Shown: positions 30,796 through 34,517 of the stretch, in pieces
How the letters are laid out: each line of letters begins with the position of its first letter
Position numbering within the stretch: position 1 is the first letter of the stretch
Source: Bacillota bacterium
Lineage (GTDB): Bacteria; Bacillota; Bacilli; Paenibacillales; Paenibacillaceae
Reading direction: 5' to 3'
DNA length: 34,517 bases
Assembly (NCBI GenBank): GCA_023391635.1
Contig: JAEWAQ010000084.1
Location: 1-34,517, forward strand
The notes under the pieces: generated by a model
Seen by the model: the letters and a program-made list of their open reading frames with translations, nothing else
Databases searched by the model: none
What the model was told of the DNA's origin: nothing
Program-made: the position numbers and the translations under genes

Positions 30796-31755
30796 CTAGT
30801 CGCTCTTCTCCGTGCTTTGCCCGCTGCTCTGCACGGGCGGTGCAGGCAGCGTGATGGACGGCGCGCGTCCGGCATCGCTGCCGACGGGATTTCCGTTCCC
30901 GTCGTAATAATACATCGGCACGTCTCCGACGACGAGCGCGTAGGAGAGCGGAATTTCCGTCTCCAGCGTTTCCGGCGCCTGATCGAAGGGGATGACGATG
31001 GCAATCTCGGTCCGGATCCGAATGAACACTTCCACGAGCAGCATGTTGATCGCCGTTTCCGTCTGCCGCGTATCGACATCCGCCTGCACGACGCTGGCCG
31101 GATGGAACGTGACGGCCACGCGCGGGCCAAACGCGGACAAGAGCGGGCTGTTCAACGCATGTCCGATCGGGATGTGATCCGGCGCTTCTTCCTTCTCTTT
31201 GAGCACGCGCTCCACGATCTGGATCGTGTGAGAGGTCAGCTTCATCTGTTCCTTGTAATCGATCAGAAATCCCGATACTTTACCGTCGTTATCAAGCTTC
31301 CATTGGATCATCTTGTCCGCGTCGGCCGTCTTCGCGATCTCCTGGGTGATCGCCGTATTGATCGCTTCCGTCGCCATCTGCTTGACCCGCACCTGCGCGA
31401 GAAACAGCAGCGGCGGTTTCAGCTTGCGGTCGAAGAAGAGAAAGGACTGGATCGTCGCGAACAAGACGAGCAGCAGGATCAGCAGCCATTTTTGGCTGCG
31501 CTTCAGCCTGCGTCTCGGCCTTCGCGGCGAGGCCCAGCCTTTGGCGCCCGATCCGCTGCCGCCGGGCGAAGACGCGCCCCCTAAGCCCCACCGGCGTTTA
31601 ATCCGCGGCGACCAGCCTCTGGAGACGGGCGCGCCCGTCGGCTTGAACCGGCTCGTTCCCAGCCCCCATCTTCTCTTGCCCCATCTGCGGGGAACAGGTC
31701 TGGGCGACGTCCAATTCTTCGCGACCGGAAACAACCTCCCCCATCTGCGACGCAT
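30796..31755 (-). CDS. yunB: Sporulation protein YunB with N-terminal basic extension
   Basis: A 319-residue protein with one transmembrane helix (about residues 88-107, WLLILLLVLFATIQSFLFF) and an extracytoplasmic domain resembling YunB (FLAQVRVKQMATEAINTAI, IPIGHALNSPLLSAFGPRV, VEVFIRIRTEIAIVIPF). YunB is sigma-E-controlled and needed for normal sporulation in B. subtilis. Here the cytoplasmic N-terminus is about 85 residues of basic low-complexity sequence with RRWG/KRRWGLG repeats. The start at 31755 has GGGAGG 7 nt upstream. No other Met lies before the helix. The C-terminus is Pro/Ser-rich. Confidence 0.88.
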   Translation of the reverse strand: MRRRWGRLFPVAKNWTSPRPVPRRWGKRRWGLGTSRFKPTGAPVSRGWSPRIKRRWGLGGASSPGGSGSGAKGWASPRRPRRRLKRSQKWLLILLLVLFATIQSFLFFDRKLKPPLLFLAQVRVKQMATEAINTAITQEIAKTADADKMIQWKLDNDGKVSGFLIDYKEQMKLTSHTIQIVERVLKEKEEAPDHIPIGHALNSPLLSAFGPRVAVTFHPASVVQADVDTRQTETAINMLLVEVFIRIRTEIAIVIPFDQAPETLETEIPLSYALVVGDVPMYYYDGNGNPVGSDAGRAPSITLPAPPVQSSGQSTEKSD

Positions 31756-31836
31756 AGACGTCCCTCCCGTCCAGGCATGATGAACGCGGGTGGGTCTGTC
31801 CCCATCGTCCGCTGTCTCATGCTTATGCGGGAAGAA

Positions 31837-32454
31837 TCAAAAATAGAGCACGGGATCGACCGGCTCCGTATAGAATTCCGGTTCGGGAATCGAGCGCAGC
31901 AGCCAATTCAGCGACTCCGCGGTGCGACTGTCGGGATCCAGCCACTCGTCGAGCGCCTCTCCCTCCAACACGAGCGGGACCCCCTCTTCGCCCGAAGAAG
32001 CGCGACTCGTATAAATGATCGTGCACATCGGATATTCGTTTTTCTCGGAGTCCAGCCACACGTCATAGATGCCAGCCGCCCCGAATACCTTCTTGCTGAT
32101 ATGGACGCGCCTGTAGGTGACGCTGTTCTTGCCTTCCACCCGATCGAAATACAAGCTGCTGCAAGGCACGACGCACCGTTTGCGGGTCAACATGTGCCTC
32201 AGATAGGGCTTGCGGTCAAGCGAGTCTCTGTCGGCATGGATGGAGCTCTTGCCCCAATACGGCATCAAGCCCCATCTTTGATCGCCGAGACAACGCTGAC
32301 CGTCCACCGTGCGTATGACCGGAATTTGCCAAGTTGGCTCGTAGTGCTCCAACTCGTCGTAAGCGTACAGAATCCGGTCCACGCCGAATTCCCCGGTTAA
32401 ATCTTTCATTTCCGCCTTGAGCGCAAATCGTTCCTTCACCTTCACCGCCACCAT
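31837..32454 (-). CDS. SRAP-fold (YedK/HMCES) protein lacking active-site residues
   Basis: A 205-residue protein whose body matches the SRAP family, whose members crosslink to abasic sites in single-stranded DNA: ERFALKAEM, QRWGLMPYWG, RKRCVVPCSSLYFD, FGAAGIYDVW, CTIIYTSR, VPLVLEGEALDEWL. The four catalytic residues look replaced: the N-terminal MCGRF reads VKERF, INAR reads IHADR, the Glu of the F/YEW motif is gone (LYFDR), and the His before RMPVIL reads GEEGVPLVL. The start is uncertain: ATG 32484 (4 bases after the lactonase stop), ATG 32454, or GTG 32439, which would align with the family start. None yields an N-terminal Cys2. It is in an operon with the lactonase. Confidence 0.75.
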   Translation of the reverse strand: MVAVKVKERFALKAEMKDLTGEFGVDRILYAYDELEHYEPTWQIPVIRTVDGQRCLGDQRWGLMPYWGKSSIHADRDSLDRKPYLRHMLTRKRCVVPCSSLYFDRVEGKNSVTYRRVHISKKVFGAAGIYDVWLDSEKNEYPMCTIIYTSRASSGEEGVPLVLEGEALDEWLDPDSRTAESLNWLLRSIPEPEFYTEPVDPVLYF

Positions 32455-32488
32455 TTCTCCAAAATGAGATGCTGGTGGTAGCATTTAC

Positions 32489-33562
32489 CTATTGAAGGAA
32501 CTTGATGCATACCGGCTTGGAAACCGGCAATTCGCTGCCGGTCGCCGTAAGCCTGCCCGTATCTTCATCCCGACGGAAAACCGCGATATTATCCGTATCC
32601 CGGTTGGCGACAAGCACGAATCTACCGTCCGGCGAGACGGCGAAGTTGCGAGGATGCTTGCCTCCCGCAGGCACATGTTCGACATACTGAAGAAGGCCCG
32701 TAACCGTATCGATCCGATAGACGACGATGCTGTCATGTCCCCGGTTGGAGCCGTACAGGAACTGCCCGTCAGGGGAAATATGGATGTCCGCGCAGGCATT
32801 CGATCCCTCGTAATCGGTTGGGAGCGTCGGAACCGTCTGGATTTCGTTGAGTTGACCCTGATGCTCGTCGTAGGCATAAGCGATAATAGACGCGTTTAAT
32901 TCGTTGATAACATAGAAGAATGCCCCCGACGGATGGAAGACGCCATGCCGGGGACCTGCGCCTGGCGTTGTCTTCGTTTCGTTATGGGGGATCAACCGGC
33001 AAGCATCCGGATCCAAGCGATAAACGATCAGCTTGTCCAGACCGAGATCGCACGCGACGGCGAAACGGTTGTTGCGGTCGATGGTGACGGAATGCGCGCG
33101 AGGCTGGCTCTGCACGGGCAGAACGCTTTTGCCGGCATGCTGCTTGATATCGGAAGCGGGCCCGATGCCGCCTTCCTTGTCCAGTGGAGACATGCCGACC
33201 ATGCCGCCGTGATAGCTGGACACGATCAGACTGCGGCGCGAGCGGTCCAGCAAGAGGTGGCACGTCGGCGCAGGCGTCGTCGGCTCTACGTTGCGCAGAC
33301 GCAACGTGCCTGTATCGCGGTCGATGTCGTAGGCTGCGGCGATGCCGATCTTGCTGCCGTCTTCGTTCGCGCCCTCCGCAATCGCGTACAGAGTGGAGCG
33401 GTTCGGGTCCACGTCCAGGAAGGTCGGGTTTTTCAGGCCGTCGATTTGGCTTGTCAATTCAAGTTTGCCGGATTGTACATCATACCGACATGCGTATACC
33501 CCGGGTTGGTCCGGTTCTGCATAAGAACCGATATAGGCGAATAATTGCTCAGGCTTGCTCAT
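32489..33562 (-). CDS. Lactonase-family beta-propeller (6-phosphogluconolactonase type)
   Basis: A 357-residue seven-bladed propeller of the YkgB/Pgl lactonase family: LFAYIGSYAEPDQPGVYAC at the start, repeated YVI.E/DLGLDKL-type blades, HPRNFAVSPDGRFVLVANRDTDNIAVF near the end. The Arg and His residues that line the propeller centre in the family (GPRHGVFHPSG, QPRAHSVTIDRN) are present. The family hydrolyses 6-phosphogluconolactone or related lactones; the substrate is not certain. GGAGGAG lies 8 nt before the ATG. The SRAP-fold gene follows after 4-34 bases depending on its start. Confidence 0.88.
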   Translation of the reverse strand: MSKPEQLFAYIGSYAEPDQPGVYACRYDVQSGKLELTSQIDGLKNPTFLDVDPNRSTLYAIAEGANEDGSKIGIAAAYDIDRDTGTLRLRNVEPTTPAPTCHLLLDRSRRSLIVSSYHGGMVGMSPLDKEGGIGPASDIKQHAGKSVLPVQSQPRAHSVTIDRNNRFAVACDLGLDKLIVYRLDPDACRLIPHNETKTTPGAGPRHGVFHPSGAFFYVINELNASIIAYAYDEHQGQLNEIQTVPTLPTDYEGSNACADIHISPDGQFLYGSNRGHDSIVVYRIDTVTGLLQYVEHVPAGGKHPRNFAVSPDGRFVLVANRDTDNIAVFRRDEDTGRLTATGSELPVSKPVCIKFLQ

Positions 33563-33604
33563 GTTATCTGCTCCTCCGTCCGCTTGATTAATGCCTATCC
33601 ACTT

Positions 33605-33694
33605 CTACCTATAGTAATACAATGAATACTCCCGCCACTTACCTGTGCTATCACTTCGGTTGAAGTGGGGGTTTCTGATGTATCATCTCTGCAG
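33605..33694 (-). mobile_element. Candidate right end of the IS605-type element
   Basis: Between the TnpB gene and the lactonase, minus-strand GAAACCCCCACTTCAACCGAAGTG contains a 6-bp hairpin (CACTTC/GAAGTG, 33652-33667). Such subterminal hairpins mark IS200/IS605 ends and the 3' part of TnpB guide RNAs. The exact end cannot be fixed without a second copy or an empty site. Confidence 0.4.
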
Positions 33695-34517
33695 TTACAG
33701 GATGCTTAACATCAGTGGAGTTGACACGTTGACGGACTGGTTACCATCCAACCCCGCTATCCTATCGGCAGATGCCTTTGGGAATACTTTACGTATGATA
33801 TTTGCTGCGGCGTTCACATCGGCATGGATCAAGCCGTTCCGGCTGCGATACAAGCCACGGTGAATCCGCCTGCCCGAGAAGGGTCTGGTGACGCCCTCTT
33901 CATACTTGGGCATCGGATCGCCATCTAGGAAACTGGCTTTGGAGGTATACGCCTCTTCCGTGAGGATTACTTCGATGCCCAGATCGATCGCCAGCACATT
34001 CTCTTTGATGACATCCGCCACTTCTGCTTGGCAGACGGAGAAAACAAGTTCCATCACATACTGCCCGTACTTCGGAATGATGCGGACCTGCTTCAATGTG
34101 CCGTCCGTGCACCCGAGCTTGCCGATATTGAGCCGCTGTTTCGTCATGGGAAGTTTGAGATATTTGCGGTCTTTGATCTCGCAGTCCTGATTTGTGAGCA
34201 TGACCTCCTTGGCCTTGACGCGGGTATAGCCGGGAATATGCGGCCTTCCGGCGTATTTGTCGGGGTGCGCGCGATAGTCCTTCATGCTGCTGAAAAACGA
34301 AGACCAATTGGCAAGTACACCCTTCAGCACCCATTGGCTACATTGAGCAGGCAGCGCTCGGTAATCCGCTTGCTCCATCACCTTGAACAGGCAATCCAGA
34401 AAGGCATAGTCCACATAAGGCGATTCCTTCGTTGGCAGCTCAAACAGGCGGCAATGCGAGTCCTTGCGCTGGTCGGCCGGTTTCAGAAGTTGCTTCCGAA
34501 GTCTCTTCTGATGGGCT
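33695..34517 (-). CDS. TnpB-like protein with internal deletion, 5' end cut by window edge
   Basis: The frame is open to the right edge, so the start lies outside; a GTG at 34414 is not the true start because the upstream frame is protein-like (KRLRKQLLKPADQRK). The N-terminal part (LKGVLANWSSFFSSMKDY, PDKYAGRPHIPGYTR) is typical TnpB. The RuvC-I Asp is in VLAIDLGI. The next residues, IEVILTEEAYTSKASFLDG, normally lie far downstream near the zinc finger, so RuvC-II and intervening helices (on the order of 100-150 residues) appear deleted in frame near 33974-33979. The YTSKCSF zinc-ligand Cys is Ala. RuvC-III HADVNAAANI remains. Nuclease activity should be lost. Confidence 0.8.
   Translation of the reverse strand, partial: AHQKRLRKQLLKPADQRKDSHCRLFELPTKESPYVDYAFLDCLFKVMEQADYRALPAQCSQWVLKGVLANWSSFFSSMKDYRAHPDKYAGRPHIPGYTRVKAKEVMLTNQDCEIKDRKYLKLPMTKQRLNIGKLGCTDGTLKQVRIIPKYGQYVMELVFSVCQAEVADVIKENVLAIDLGIEVILTEEAYTSKASFLDGDPMPKYEEGVTRPFSGRRIHRGLYRSRNGLIHADVNAAANIIRKVFPKASADRIAGLDGNQSVNVSTPLMLSIL

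Noticed and set aside
33695..34414. TnpB gene starting at the GTG at 34414
   Set aside because: The frame continues as convincing protein sequence to the window edge, so the gene is cut by the window instead of starting here.

Overview
The window looks like chromosome from an endospore-forming, aerobic member of the Firmicutes with a GC-rich genome, most likely in the Paenibacillaceae. The evidence is the gene content: GerQ, an alpha/beta-type small acid-soluble spore protein, YlbJ, YunB and a LytH-like peptidase (all spore genes), Bacillus-type heme A/heme O synthases, a T-box leader on trpS, and GGAGG ribosome sites with frequent TTG/GTG starts. The genus is an inference. No rRNA, tRNA, CRISPR array, prophage or plasmid module was seen.

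Layout. Both edges carry mobile-element protein genes cut by the window: an IS1595-like transposase on the left (<1-869) and a TnpB-type gene with an apparent internal deletion on the right (33695->34517). Between them is core chromosome. 1.1-6.2 kb (minus): heme A synthase ctaA followed by a long UbiD-family decarboxylase, then a thioredoxin-like protein and a lipoprotein ending in a stalk-like domain. 6.4-7.6 kb: a DUF2515 protein. 7.6-14.3 kb (minus): a probable six-gene envelope operon: two-TM protein, CvpA-like/transglutaminase fusion, class B PBP2, Cof-type HAD phosphatase, DUF456 protein and a MurJ/SpoVB-family flippase. It has a good promoter at its head. 14.4-16.1 kb: an MFS transporter and a Toprim protein that looks leaderless. 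16.0-17.5 kb (minus): ctaB and a SCO copper chaperone, completing the heme/cytochrome oxidase assembly theme begun by ctaA and joined by a truncated hemoglobin at 25 kb.

17.7-21.3 kb: gerQ, a small convergent gene, a YfhP-like membrane protein, a SASP gene with a near-consensus sigma-G promoter, and trpS under a tryptophan T-box. 21.4-25.1 kb: an unknown protein, an M3 oligoendopeptidase, a small Cys-pair protein, DUF2225 and trHbO. 25.2-25.5 kb holds a compact unit that ordinary annotation would miss: a 28-codon membrane peptide with its own promoter, ribosome site and terminator, plus a perfect 19-bp tandem duplication. 25.6-31.8 kb: ylbJ, nadK, lipA-yutD and convergent lytH/yunB, resembling the B. 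subtilis yut/yun neighbourhood. 31.8-33.6 kb: a lactonase and an SRAP-fold protein in which all four canonical active-site residues appear replaced.

I did not find one large new system. The best leads are small: the SRAP relic or neofunctionalised protein, the 28-aa membrane peptide unit, the YutD protein with a roughly 240-residue disordered tail, the CvpA-transglutaminase fusion in a PBP2/flippase operon, the putatively leaderless Toprim gene, and the RuvC-deleted TnpB.
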